Source: Dehalococcoidia bacterium
GTDB taxonomy: Bacteria > Chloroflexota > Dehalococcoidia > UBA2979
DNA length: 61,737 nucleotides
Direction: 5' to 3'
Assembly: GCA_028279505.1 (NCBI GenBank)
Contig: JANQNP010000122.1
Span: 1 to 61,737, forward strand
Shown: positions 43,512-50,770 of the stretch, piece by piece
Layout: each line of letters begins with the position of its first letter
Position numbering within the stretch: position 1 is the first letter of the stretch
Translations under genes and position numbers: made by a program
The notes under the pieces: model-generated
Database searches by the model: none
The model's input: only the letters and a program-made list of their open reading frames with translations
Told to the model about the DNA's origin: nothing

Positions 43512-44473
43512 TAGTCCACCTCCGGACGGCCCGAGCGGATATCGATCGGTGCGTGTTCTGACAGGGTCTCGGGATCGGGGCCGCCGTTCAACGCCCCGAT
43601 GAGCGTGTTCGCGGCGTCGCCGATTCCTGGTGGCAGGCGCACGCCGGGGATGTCGCGCGCGCCATCCGACTGATCGAGGGCGGGGCCGCCGACGAAGATG
43701 CGCGCGCGCACGCGACCACCTACCAGCGCACGAGCCGCGAGGCCCAGCATCGGGAGCGAGTTCGGCGCGGTCGCGGAGAGCGAGATGGCGTCAGCGTCAG
43801 TGCGCCGCAGCGCCGACAGGAGCTCGACCGTGGGAACGTCGGCGCCGAGGAAGATCACGTTGATGTCAGCCTGGCGGAGCAGGAGCCAGAGCGCGGTGAC
43901 GCCCATGTCGTGCCGCTCATCCTCGGGGCAGGCGAGCACGATCGAGGGGGCATCGGCGGGCGGGAGCGGCATGGCGGCGACGGCGGCGAGGACCTCACGG
44001 CGGAGGATGGACGAGGCGAAGTGCTCGGCGCTGAGGGAGAGCTCGCCGCGCTGCCAGCGCTCACCGACGAGGCGCAGCGAGGGGAAGACGACCTCGACGA
44101 GCGCCGCTTCCCAGCCAGCGGTCTCGACGGCGCGGTCGAGGGCGCCCTTCAGCTCGAGCTCGTCGTAGCGCTCGGCGGCGTTGGTGATGGTGTAGGCAAG
44201 CGCGTGCACCTCGGGGGGTGCGGCGGCGGGCAGGTCGACGACGAGGCCGCTTTCGACCTCGGCGAGGGCCGCTTCGGCTGCCTGGGCGGCAGGGACGCCG
44301 GCGTCGACGAGAGCGGCCATGCGGCGGATGACAGCGAGGTCATCGTCCTCGTAGAGGCGGCGGCCGGTCTCGGAGCGGCGCGGGCGCGGCACGCCGTAGC
44401 GCCGCTCCCAGGTACGGAGACGGGCGCTGCTGACGCCAGTGGCTTTCGAGGCGGCCTGGACCGTGTACTTCAT
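43511..44473 (-). CDS. MerR-family regulator with cobalamin-binding domain (CarH/LitR-type photoreceptor)
   Basis: A 320-residue regulator. Residues 1-70 are a MerR winged helix (YTVQAASKATGVSSARLRTW). Residues 85-170 are a four-helix cap with the W140-x9-E150-H151 motif (WQRGELSLSAEH) that cradles the adenosyl group in CarH. Residues 175-300 are the B12 Rossmann domain with E186-R-H188-D-M-G, the ExHxxG lower-ligand motif, and INVIFLGADVP. All signature residues of adenosylcobalamin light sensors are present: in the dark a tetramer represses; light breaks the Co-C bond and releases DNA. ATG 44473 has no ribosome site and sits about where the promoter would start transcription, so it is probably leaderless. 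It leads an operon with the epimerase and SRPBCC genes. Confidence 0.93.
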   Translation of the reverse strand: MKYTVQAASKATGVSSARLRTWERRYGVPRPRRSETGRRLYEDDDLAVIRRMAALVDAGVPAAQAAEAALAEVESGLVVDLPAAAPPEVHALAYTITNAAERYDELELKGALDRAVETAGWEAALVEVVFPSLRLVGERWQRGELSLSAEHFASSILRREVLAAVAAMPLPPADAPSIVLACPEDERHDMGVTALWLLLRQADINVIFLGADVPTVELLSALRRTDADAISLSATAPNSLPMLGLAARALVGGRVRARIFVGGPALDQSDGARDIPGVRLPPGIGDAANTLIGALNGGPDPETLSEHAPIDIRSGRPEVD

Positions 44474-44480
44474 GGAAACA

Positions 44481-44512
44481 GACTAGAAAGTTCTGCAATT
44501 CTTTGTCAATTG
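44481..44512 (-). promoter_or_regulatory. merR promoter with overlapping tandem 11-bp operator
   Basis: On the minus strand a perfect -35 box TTGACA (44509-44504), a 17-nt spacer and a -10-like CTAGTC (44486-44481) lie 7 nt before the ATG. The + strand shows two adjacent 11-mers, GTTCTGCAATT (44490-44500) and CTTTGTCAATT (44501-44511), covering the -35 and spacer. A similar pair occurs at 46283-46304. A repressor bound here would block RNA polymerase, as expected for CarH-type autoregulation. Confidence 0.6.
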
Positions 44513-44755
44513 GGATTGTACCTTGACCGGAACGGGCGCGAGGGGCCGCGGACGCGACGAAGTTCCGCACCACTTCTGCCGGGATTCGTCAGATTCGCGA
44601 TTCGTGGCGCCGATGGTGCCGTCGCGCCACCAGCAGGTCGACACCGGGCCACCGCGCGGGTCGGTCCCGGGCGCCTCGTGGGTCCCTTATGATCGCCAGC
44701 GGACCGGGAGCTGATGGTCGCGTCAGCGGGCGCGTCATGCCGTTCGCACCGCGCG

Positions 44756-44782
44756 GGAACCGCGTGCTCGGCCGAGCACGAC
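44756..44782 (+). promoter_or_regulatory. Candidate ECF promoter with central palindrome
   Basis: GGAACC (44756-44761), 17 nt, then CGAC (44779-44782), 22 nt before the likely CTG start of the sigma gene. This resembles group ECF promoters and would allow autoregulation. The spacer consists of the perfect 16-bp palindrome GTGCTCGGCCGAGCAC (44764-44779), a possible extra operator. Confidence 0.45.
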
Positions 44783-44804
44783 GGGACGGCAAAGGTGGTC
44801 AACG

Positions 44805-45392
44805 CTGCTGTCTCCTCTCTCCGCCGCCGACAACGAGCGGTTGATCCGACGCCTGCAGGCGCGGGACCAGTCGGCCCTCGAAGAGTTGTACGAACACGCG
44901 GCTTCGAGCGCCCTGGGGATCGCGCTGCGCACGCTGGGCGACTCCGCGCTGGCGGAGGACGTGGTGCACGACGCGTTCGTCGCGCTGTGGGAATCGGCGG
45001 CGCGGCTGGATCCCGAGCGCGGGCGTGTCGACCGCCTGCTGCTGACGATCTCGCGGCGGAAGGCGATCGACCGAGCGCGGGCGCGCCGGCGTCAGCAGAC
45101 TCGCACCGCTGACCTGCACGACGAGATCGCGGACGCCGACGGCGACGACTTCGTCGAGGGGGTGTTACGCGGGGTCGACCGGGCTTCGGAGGTGAGCGCG
45201 CTGGCGCGGGAGCTGGACGCACTGCCCGATGATCATCGAGAGGTGATCGAGTTGGCGTACTTTCAAGGCATGACGGTGCGCGAGATCGCGGACCACCTTT
45301 CCGTGCCGATCGGGACGGTGAAGAGCCGGGGACACCGGGCGATGACGCGCCTGCGCTCGTCGCGACTACAGGAGCTGAGGGTCGATGGCTGA
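44805..45392 (+). CDS. ECF RNA polymerase sigma factor
   Basis: About 195 residues with sigma region 2 (LEELYEHAASSALGIALR, DSALAEDVVHDAFVALWE) and region 4 (LPDDHREVIELAYFQGMTVREIA, then VPIGTVKSRGHRAM), close to SigK-like ECFs. It overlaps the anti-sigma gene by 8 nt. The best ribosome site, AAAGGTGG (44791-44798), precedes an in-frame CTG at 44805, giving a normal ECF N-terminus (LLSPLSAADNERLIRRLQ); the first canonical codon is a TTG at 44841 inside the first helix with a poor site. The CTG start is preferred. It probably directs its own promoter and the fasciclin upstream region. Confidence 0.93.
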   Translation: MLSPLSAADNERLIRRLQARDQSALEELYEHAASSALGIALRTLGDSALAEDVVHDAFVALWESAARLDPERGRVDRLLLTISRRKAIDRARARRRQQTRTADLHDEIADADGDDFVEGVLRGVDRASEVSALARELDALPDDHREVIELAYFQGMTVREIADHLSVPIGTVKSRGHRAMTRLRSSRLQELRVDG

Positions 45393-46095
45393 GCCAGACG
45401 TCGCGCCGCTCAGCTGCGAAGAGGTCGCCGAATACAGCGCGTTGCTGGCGCTGGATGCGCTCGACGACGACCTGGCGGCGGCGGTCGAGTCACACCTCGA
45501 GGGGTGCGCGCTCCACGACGAGGTCGCGGAGTTTCGGGAGACGGCGGGGCTGCTTGCCGCGGCGGCTGCGCCGGCGGTCGCGCCATCGGCGATGCTGCGC
45601 GAGCGGATCGCGCGATCGACGGCGGCGGCGCCATCGGGGGCAACCGCGAGCGCGGATGAGCCGGGTGAGACGCCCTCGAGGGGTTTGACCGTGCCGTACC
45701 CGTTCGTCGCCGCGGCGGTGGCGCTGATCGCGGTGGTCGGGATCTGGTCCGCGTCGCTGGCCGTGGACGGTGATGGGGCCTCGGCGGCTCGGCACTTCGT
45801 CCCGGGTGACGCACACGGGACGCAGCTGACGTACCTGCCCGACGACGAGCTGGCGTACCTCAGCCTCGAGCGTCTCGAAGCAGCACCGACGGGTCATGCT
45901 CACCAGGTGTGGCTGATCCAAGAGAGCGAGCCGACGCCGCTAGGGTTCATCGCGGCGGCGGTGGCCGGCGGACCGGCGAGCATCAGATTCTCGGCGGCCC
46001 TCGAAGCTGGCGACTCCGTGATCGTGACGCTCGAGCCGCTGGCCGGCGGCGAGGAGCCGACGACCGACGCGGTGGTCACCGCGCTGGTGGACTAG
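45385..46095 (+). CDS. RskA-type membrane anti-sigma factor
   Basis: A 236-residue protein with an N-terminal anti-sigma helix bundle (CEEVAEYSALLALDALDDDL), a transmembrane helix at about 103-125 (FVAAAVALIAVVGIWSASL) and an extracytoplasmic RskA domain with HAHQVWLIQESEPTPLGF. The zinc-finger motif of this class (HxxxCxxC) reads HLEGCALH, so the last cysteine is a histidine; it may bind zinc differently or not at all. Translationally coupled to the sigma gene, as is standard for such pairs. The sigma factor would be freed when the membrane protein is cleaved or oxidised. Confidence 0.92.
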   Translation: MAEPDVAPLSCEEVAEYSALLALDALDDDLAAAVESHLEGCALHDEVAEFRETAGLLAAAAAPAVAPSAMLRERIARSTAAAPSGATASADEPGETPSRGLTVPYPFVAAAVALIAVVGIWSASLAVDGDGASAARHFVPGDAHGTQLTYLPDDELAYLSLERLEAAPTGHAHQVWLIQESEPTPLGFIAAAVAGGPASIRFSAALEAGDSVIVTLEPLAGGEEPTTDAVVTALVD

Positions 46096-46122
46096 CGCCC
46101 TCGATCGGCTCGACCCGCCGAG

Positions 46123-46150
46123 GGGAACCCGGGGCCCGGCTCGATCGAAT
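46123..46150 (+). promoter_or_regulatory. Second GGAACC-type ECF promoter candidate
   Basis: GGAACC (46123-46128), 16 nt, then CGAATA (46145-46150). It resembles the candidate at 44756-44782 in front of the sigma gene and would place the four-codon ORF and the fasciclin gene under the sigma factor. Confidence 0.4.
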
Positions 46151-46184
46151 ACCTACCGACGCCACCACGTCGGAGGACTCTCAA

Positions 46185-46199
46185 ATGGCCACACGCTGA
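46185..46199 (+). CDS. Four-codon leader ORF (Met-Ala-Thr-Arg)
   Basis: ATG GCC ACA CGC TGA preceded by GGAGG (46172-46176) at 8 nt. The ribosome site is as good as those of real genes here, yet the ORF stops after four codons. It could be an attenuating leader of the fasciclin transcript, or the relic of a gene start after decay. Chance cannot be excluded. Confidence 0.3.
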   Translation: MATR

Positions 46200-46280
46200 C
46201 CCGAGCGGCGCTGGGGCGCGCACACCGCTCCAGCCACGGCGTTTCACGCCGCCTCGGGCCGGTTCACACTTCCTAGCATG

Positions 46281-46305
46281 AAGTTTTACAAATCTTTTGC
46301 AAGTC
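46281..46305. promoter_or_regulatory. Tandem 11-bp operator upstream of fasciclin gene
   Basis: Adjacent 11-mers GTTTTACAAAT (46283-46293) and CTTTTGCAAGT (46294-46304). Over 25 positions this block matches 44488-44512 at 18. The first unit fits the nnTnTACAnnn pattern of CarH half-sites and the second differs by one base in the core. On the + strand TTCACA (46263-46268) lies 18 nt before TACAAA (46287-46292), so the block would overlap a -10 element. Confidence 0.55.
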
Positions 46306-46507
46306 GACTTGATCATTCGTCGGTTCCACTACACACTCTCGGCGAGTTGACGAAGTTTCGACGAACTTTCGAGTTCGAGGACAACGATCGGGAGGGGGAC
46401 CCGACGAAGAGCACCGACGGACAACGAACGCACTGGCAAACGGCCGGCCTGACCGGGCGGGCACGACACGAACTGATCGAAGACGAACTGATTTGAGGAA
46501 AGGTCCA

Positions 46508-47620
46508 ATGAAGAACGCATTTGCGGTCATTGCGGCCGGCCTGATTGCACTGGCGCTCGTATCGACGAGCTCCGCCGCGCAGGTCGCTCCGCAGACCAAC
46601 ACGCAGACGATCGCCCAGAGCGGCCCCGAGGACATCGTCGACACGGCAGTCGGCGCTGGCTTCAGCACGCTGGCGACGGCGCTGACCGAGGCCGGCCTCG
46701 TCGACACGCTCAAGGGCGATGGCCCGTTCACGGTCTTCGCGCCCACGGATGAGGCCTTCGCGGCGCTCCCGGCCGGCACGCTCGACGGGTTGCTGGCGGA
46801 CATCCCCGCCCTGACCGACGTGCTGCTCTACCACGTGGTGTCCGGCTCGGTGCCGGCCGCTGACGTGGTGACGCTCGACTCGGCGACGACGATCCAGGGC
46901 GCCGACGTGAGCATCGCGGTCGTCAACGGCGGGGTCGTGCTGAACGACTCGGTGAACGTGACGACGACCGACGTGTTCGCGTCGAACGGCGTCATCCACA
47001 TCATCGACGCGGTGCTGCTGCCGCCGACGCCCATGGACGACGCGACGCCGTCGGCCGACATCGTCGACACGGCGGTTGCCGCGGGTAGCTTCACCACGCT
47101 GGCGACGGCGCTCGAGGCTGCCGACCTGATCGACACCCTCAAGGGCGACGGTCCGTTCACGGTCTTCGCGCCGACCGACGACGCCTTCGCGGCGCTCCCG
47201 TCCGGCACGGTCGAGGGCCTGCTGGCCGACATCCCGGCGCTGACCGACGTGCTGCTCTACCACGTGGTGAGCGGCCAGGTGCTGGCCGAGGACGTGGTCA
47301 CGCTGAGCGCGGCCCCGACGGTCCAGGGCTCTGACGTCTCGATCGAGGTCGTGGACGGCAAGGTCATCCTCAACGGCAACGTGGAGGTCGTGACCACCGA
47401 CGTGCTCGCCTCGAACGGTGTCATCCACGTCATCGACGGGGTGCTGCTGCCGCCGGCCGAGACGGCGCCGCACGCGGCTCCGGCTCCGGGCTCCGCGGGC
47501 AACCTCGGTCCGAGCAGCGACTCCGGCGTCAACGCCGCGTGGTTCGCGGTCCTCGGCATCGTGGCCGTCGCCGGCCTGCTTGGCGCCGCTCGCCTCGCGA
47601 CCAACGCGCGGCGCGGCTAA
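46508..47620 (+). CDS. Secreted protein with two FAS1 (fasciclin) domains
   Basis: A 370-residue protein: signal peptide (about 1-25, [20 protein letters not shown]), FAS1 domain 1 (about 40-175), FAS1 domain 2 (about 180-315), a Pro/Ala-rich linker and a C-terminal transmembrane helix ([20 protein letters not shown]) with a basic tail. Both domains carry [17 protein letters not shown] and [19 protein letters not shown], nearly identical, which points to a recent internal duplication. FAS1 domains mediate adhesion or bind hydrophobic ligands and carotenoids in some bacteria. ATG 46508 follows AGGAAAGG. Its upstream region carries both sigma-type and MerR-type sites. Confidence 0.93.
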   Translation: MKNAFAVIAAGLIALALVSTSSAAQVAPQTNTQTIAQSGPEDIVDTAVGAGFSTLATALTEAGLVDTLKGDGPFTVFAPTDEAFAALPAGTLDGLLADIPALTDVLLYHVVSGSVPAADVVTLDSATTIQGADVSIAVVNGGVVLNDSVNVTTTDVFASNGVIHIIDAVLLPPTPMDDATPSADIVDTAVAAGSFTTLATALEAADLIDTLKGDGPFTVFAPTDDAFAALPSGTVEGLLADIPALTDVLLYHVVSGQVLAEDVVTLSAAPTVQGSDVSIEVVDGKVILNGNVEVVTTDVLASNGVIHVIDGVLLPPAETAPHAAPAPGSAGNLGPSSDSGVNAAWFAVLGIVAVAGLLGAARLATNARRG

Positions 47621-47690
47621 CCGCTCGCGGTTGGTCTCCCTCGCGTAGCGAAGCGGCGCCGTGCGACTGAGCGCGGCAGCCGCCCGAGGG

Positions 47691-47722
47691 CACCGGTCCC
47701 AGCCTGACGGCTGGGGCCGGTG
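47691..47722 (+). terminator. Rho-independent-like terminator after the fasciclin gene
   Basis: A 14-bp stem CACCGGTCCCAGCC / GGCTGGGGCCGGTG with a TGAC loop, one T-G wobble pair, followed by TTGTGT. It starts 70 nt past the stop codon. Confidence 0.8.
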
Positions 47723-47832
47723 TTGTGTCCGGGGTGTTGGCCGGGGGCGGTGGCCCGTCCGGGGCGCCGGGCCTCGGAGGTGACGAGCGACCTCGGATGT
47801 CGCTCAGCTCCGGGAAGTGGGAGACTGCGCGC

Positions 47833-48597
47833 CTAGCGGCGTGTCGCTCTCCTCAACAGTCCCTCGTAGACCGGCCTCGGCAGGGCCGAGAGCAGTTTCA
47901 GAGGAATCGAGAGGCGGCGCGGGAAATGAACTTCCGTCTTGCCATCAGCCAGGCCGGCGACGATCGTCACGGCGGCCTCCTCGGCCGTCATCTTGAACGG
48001 CATGGGGAACTCGTTCTGGTCGGTGAGTCTCGACTCGACGAAGCCGGGCGTGACGGTCACGACCTGGACGTCGTGTCGATGCAGGTCCATGCGGAGCGAC
48101 TGCAGGTAGGCGAGCATGCCGGCCTTCGACGCAGAGTAGGCGGAGGCGAGCGGCCAGCCGGCGTAGCCGGCGACGCTGGCGATGCCGACGATGGTGCCGG
48201 CGCGACGGTCGACCATGTCCGACATGACCGCGCCGACGGTGCGCACCAGGCCGAGCAGGTTGACGTCGAGCTGGCGCTCCGCGGAGTGGATGTCGTACTC
48301 GGCGACGTCGAGGGTCTCCCATTGTCCAGCGCTGTAGATCAGCGCATCCACCACGCCCCAGCGCGCGCGCAGGTCGCTAGCCGCCTGCTCGACGGCGAGG
48401 CGGTTCGTGACGTCGAGGGGCAGGACCGTTGCCTCGGCGCCGACGGAGCGCGCGCGCTCGGCGACGGCTTCGAGGGCCTCGGCGTTGCGACTACTCAAGG
48501 TGAGTCGCGCGCCGGCGCGGGCGAGCTCGTAGGCGAGCGCGGCACCGATGCCGCTGCTGGCGCCGATCAGCCAGATGCGCTGTCCTTGCAGCTCCAC
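47833..48597 (-). CDS. Short-chain dehydrogenase/reductase
   Basis: A 254-residue classical SDR with the NAD(P) motif WLIGASSGIGAALAYELA, the NRLAVEQAA/VDALIYSAGQ core, and the catalytic Ser-Tyr-Lys set in GIASVAGYAGWPLASAYSASKAG. After the catalytic domain a C-terminal RRLSIPLKLLSALPRPVYEG segment suggests membrane contact. The GTG start at 48597 (MELQGQ) is only 23 nt from the divergent flavoprotein ATG. Homologous SDRs accompany the flavoprotein and DUF1365 in light/singlet-oxygen regulons of proteobacteria. Confidence 0.92.
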   Translation of the reverse strand: MELQGQRIWLIGASSGIGAALAYELARAGARLTLSSRNAEALEAVAERARSVGAEATVLPLDVTNRLAVEQAASDLRARWGVVDALIYSAGQWETLDVAEYDIHSAERQLDVNLLGLVRTVGAVMSDMVDRRAGTIVGIASVAGYAGWPLASAYSASKAGMLAYLQSLRMDLHRHDVQVVTVTPGFVESRLTDQNEFPMPFKMTAEEAAVTIVAGLADGKTEVHFPRRLSIPLKLLSALPRPVYEGLLRRATRR

Positions 48598-48620
48598 GTG
48601 GGTCCTCTCGAGGTCGCGCG

Positions 48621-49892
48621 ATGAAGGTGGCGGTGATCGGAGCGGGCGTGAGCGGGCTGACCGCGGCGTACCTGCTCAACCGACAACACGACGTCGAGGT
48701 GTTCGAGCGGAACGACTACGCCGGCGGCCACGCCAACACGGTGATCGTACCCGGCATCGACGGTGCAGACGTGCCCCTGGACGTGGGCTTCATCGTCTAC
48801 AACGAGCGGACGTACCCCGGGTTCACGCGACTGCTGCGGGAGCTCGAGGTGCCGACCCGGTCGAGCGAGATGTCGTTCAGCGTGCGCTGTGACGAGGACG
48901 GGTTCGAGTTCAGCAGCCGCGGGATCCGGGGGTACCTAGCGCAGCCGCTCAACGCGTTCCGGCCCTCGCACGTGCGGATGATCCTCGAGCTGCTCCGATT
49001 CCACCGCGACGCGCGGCGGGTGCTGCTCGAGGACTCGATGCACGACGTGAGCTTCGACGAGTACCTGGATCAGCGGGGCTTCAGCCGGACGTTCCGGGAG
49101 CGGCTGATCGTGCCGCTGATCGCGTCGACGTGGTCGAACTCGCCGGCGGACATCGTGCGGTTCCCGGCGAACTACCTCTTCCGGTTCCTGCAGCAGCACG
49201 GCGTGCTGGCGGCGAACTCGATCCCGGAGTGGCGCTGGATCGAGGGTGGCGCTCGCTCGTACGTGAACCGGATCGTGGAGACGCTTCCCGAGGGGGCGGT
49301 GCACCTGGACGCGCGAATCCGGTCGGTGTCGCGGCAGGCGGGGCCGTGCGTCTGGTTCGAGCACGGCGAGCAGCGGGCGTTCGATGCGATCGTGCTGGCG
49401 ACGCACCCGGACGAGGCGCTGGGGCTGCTGGCGGATCCGACGCCGAGCGAGCGGGCGGCCCTCGAGGGGTTCACGTACGCGCCGAACCACGTGGTGCTGC
49501 ACACCGACGACCGGCTGCTCCCTCGGCGGGCGGCGGCGCGCGCGGCGTGGAACTACTACCGGGTTGAATGCTCTGATTCGCCAGGCGGGGGCCCGCCGGA
49601 CACGCTCACGATGACGTACGACCTGACGCGGTTGCAGTCGCTGCCGGCCGAGCACCCGTACTGCGTCTCCGTGAACCCGGGGGACCGGGTCGATCCGGGG
49701 AAGGTGCTGGCGGAGTTCGACTACAGTCACCCGGTGTACTCGATGGACACGCTCGACGCGCAGCGGCGGCTCGAGGCGATCAACGGTGACAACGACACGC
49801 ACTTCGCTGGGGCCTACCTGGGTTACGGGTTCCACGAGGACGGGCTGCAGGCCGGCGTGCGGGCGGCCGCGCGCCTCGGGGTGACGTGGTAA
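48621..49892 (+). CDS. COG2907-type NAD/FAD-binding flavoprotein
   Basis: A 423-residue amine-oxidase-like flavoprotein: VAVIGAGVSGLTAAYLLN and VEVFERNDYAGGHANTV at the N-terminus, VDVGFIVYNERTYPGF-like core, and the C-terminal AGAYLGYGFHEDGLQAGVRAA that closes the FAD site. COG2907 proteins are predicted fatty-acyl desaturase-like enzymes; one (UfaD-like) acts with a methyltransferase in furan fatty acid formation. It overlaps the DUF1365 gene by 7 nt (coupled). ATG 48621 has GAGG at 7 nt. Confidence 0.92.
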   Translation: MKVAVIGAGVSGLTAAYLLNRQHDVEVFERNDYAGGHANTVIVPGIDGADVPLDVGFIVYNERTYPGFTRLLRELEVPTRSSEMSFSVRCDEDGFEFSSRGIRGYLAQPLNAFRPSHVRMILELLRFHRDARRVLLEDSMHDVSFDEYLDQRGFSRTFRERLIVPLIASTWSNSPADIVRFPANYLFRFLQQHGVLAANSIPEWRWIEGGARSYVNRIVETLPEGAVHLDARIRSVSRQAGPCVWFEHGEQRAFDAIVLATHPDEALGLLADPTPSERAALEGFTYAPNHVVLHTDDRLLPRRAAARAAWNYYRVECSDSPGGGPPDTLTMTYDLTRLQSLPAEHPYCVSVNPGDRVDPGKVLAEFDYSHPVYSMDTLDAQRRLEAINGDNDTHFAGAYLGYGFHEDGLQAGVRAAARLGVTW

Positions 49893-50770
49893 CGGACTCA
49901 GCGGTGGTGGGCGCGGGGCTGCGCTCGCACCTGCTGGCCGGGACGGTGCGGCACCGCCGCACCGCGAAGACGGACTACGACTTCACGCACAGCGCCTGGT
50001 ACCTCGCGCTCGACCTGGATGAGGTCGACGCGGTGGCGGCGCGGCTGCGGCTGCTGTCGCACAACCGGTGGAACCTGCTGGAGTTCCGCGACCGCGACCA
50101 CCTCGACGGCCCCGCCAGTGACCTCGCGAGCTCGGTGCGACGGCGGCTGGCGGCGCGCGGGCTGCCCGGCGACGAGTGGCGGCTGACGTTGATCGCGTAC
50201 CCGCGGGCGCTGGGGTACGTGTTCAACCCGGCGAGCTTCATCCTCTGCCATGACGCGGCGGGGGAGCTACAGCACGTGATCGCCGAGGTGCACAACACGC
50301 ACGGAGAGCGGCTCGCTTACGACGTGCTGCGGGAGGGGCCGGGGCCGGTCTACGGCGGGTTCGCCGACAAGCAGTTCTACGTTTCTCCGTTCATCGGGGC
50401 GGATGCGCGCTACCACATCCGGATCGCGGAGCAGGGCGACCGCGTTCAGCTCGCGATCCACGAGTACGAAGACGATGAGCTGAGCCTCTACGCGCGGGCG
50501 TCGCTGGAGCGGCGACCGCTCAGCGACGGACAGCTCCTTAGATTGCTCGCACGCGATCCGCTGGTGCCGCTGAAGACGACGGGGTTGATCTTCTGGCACG
50601 TGGCACGGCTGTGGGTGCGAGGGCTGCGGTGGGATCGGTTCCGGCCGCGAGCGGTCTATCGCAGCGGGCGCGAGGTCGAGGACACCCGCCGGGGCGATCA
50701 GAAATCGCAACCCTCAGGGAGCGGGTCGCGCGAGGCGAGGGCTGCGGCGAAGCCGGCTTCGGGCCGGTAG
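49886..50770 (+). CDS. DUF1365 family protein (COG3496)
   Basis: A 294-residue DUF1365 protein with the family pattern GTVRHRRTAKTDYDFTHSAW at the start, then LGYVFNPASFILCHD, AEVHNTHGERLAYDV, KQFYVSPFIGADARYHIRI and LKTTGLIFWHVARLWVRGL. DUF1365 genes accompany COG2907 flavoproteins and a cyclopropane-fatty-acid synthase-like methyltransferase, but no such methyltransferase is in this window. Function is not proven; a role in fatty-acid modification is inferred. Its last 73 nt overlap the convergent lipoprotein gene. Confidence 0.93.
   Translation: MVTDSAVVGAGLRSHLLAGTVRHRRTAKTDYDFTHSAWYLALDLDEVDAVAARLRLLSHNRWNLLEFRDRDHLDGPASDLASSVRRRLAARGLPGDEWRLTLIAYPRALGYVFNPASFILCHDAAGELQHVIAEVHNTHGERLAYDVLREGPGPVYGGFADKQFYVSPFIGADARYHIRIAEQGDRVQLAIHEYEDDELSLYARASLERRPLSDGQLLRLLARDPLVPLKTTGLIFWHVARLWVRGLRWDRFRPRAVYRSGREVEDTRRGDQKSQPSGSGSREARAAAKPASGR

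Larger units (their letters stand above)
44474..44804. other. Divergent regulatory region between merR-B12 and the ECF sigma gene
   Basis: About 330 bases without a gene. The left edge holds the merR promoter/operator (44481-44512) and the right edge the candidate sigma-factor promoter (44756-44782). The bases 44474-44520 are strikingly A/T-rich for this genome. Confidence 0.7.
46096..46507. other. Regulatory region upstream of the fasciclin gene
   Basis: About 410 bases. They contain an ECF-type promoter candidate (46123-46150), a four-codon ORF with its own ribosome site (46185-46199), the tandem 11-bp operator (46281-46305), and a near-palindrome AAGTTTCGACGAACTT at 46353-46368. Much of 46262-46500 is less GC-rich than the genome. 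Confidence 0.65.

Noticed and set aside
46271..46320. Minus-strand promoter (TTGCAA-N17-ATGCTA) mirroring the merR promoter near the fasciclin operator
   Set aside because: No plausible minus-strand gene follows; the similarity is better explained by a shared protein-binding site.
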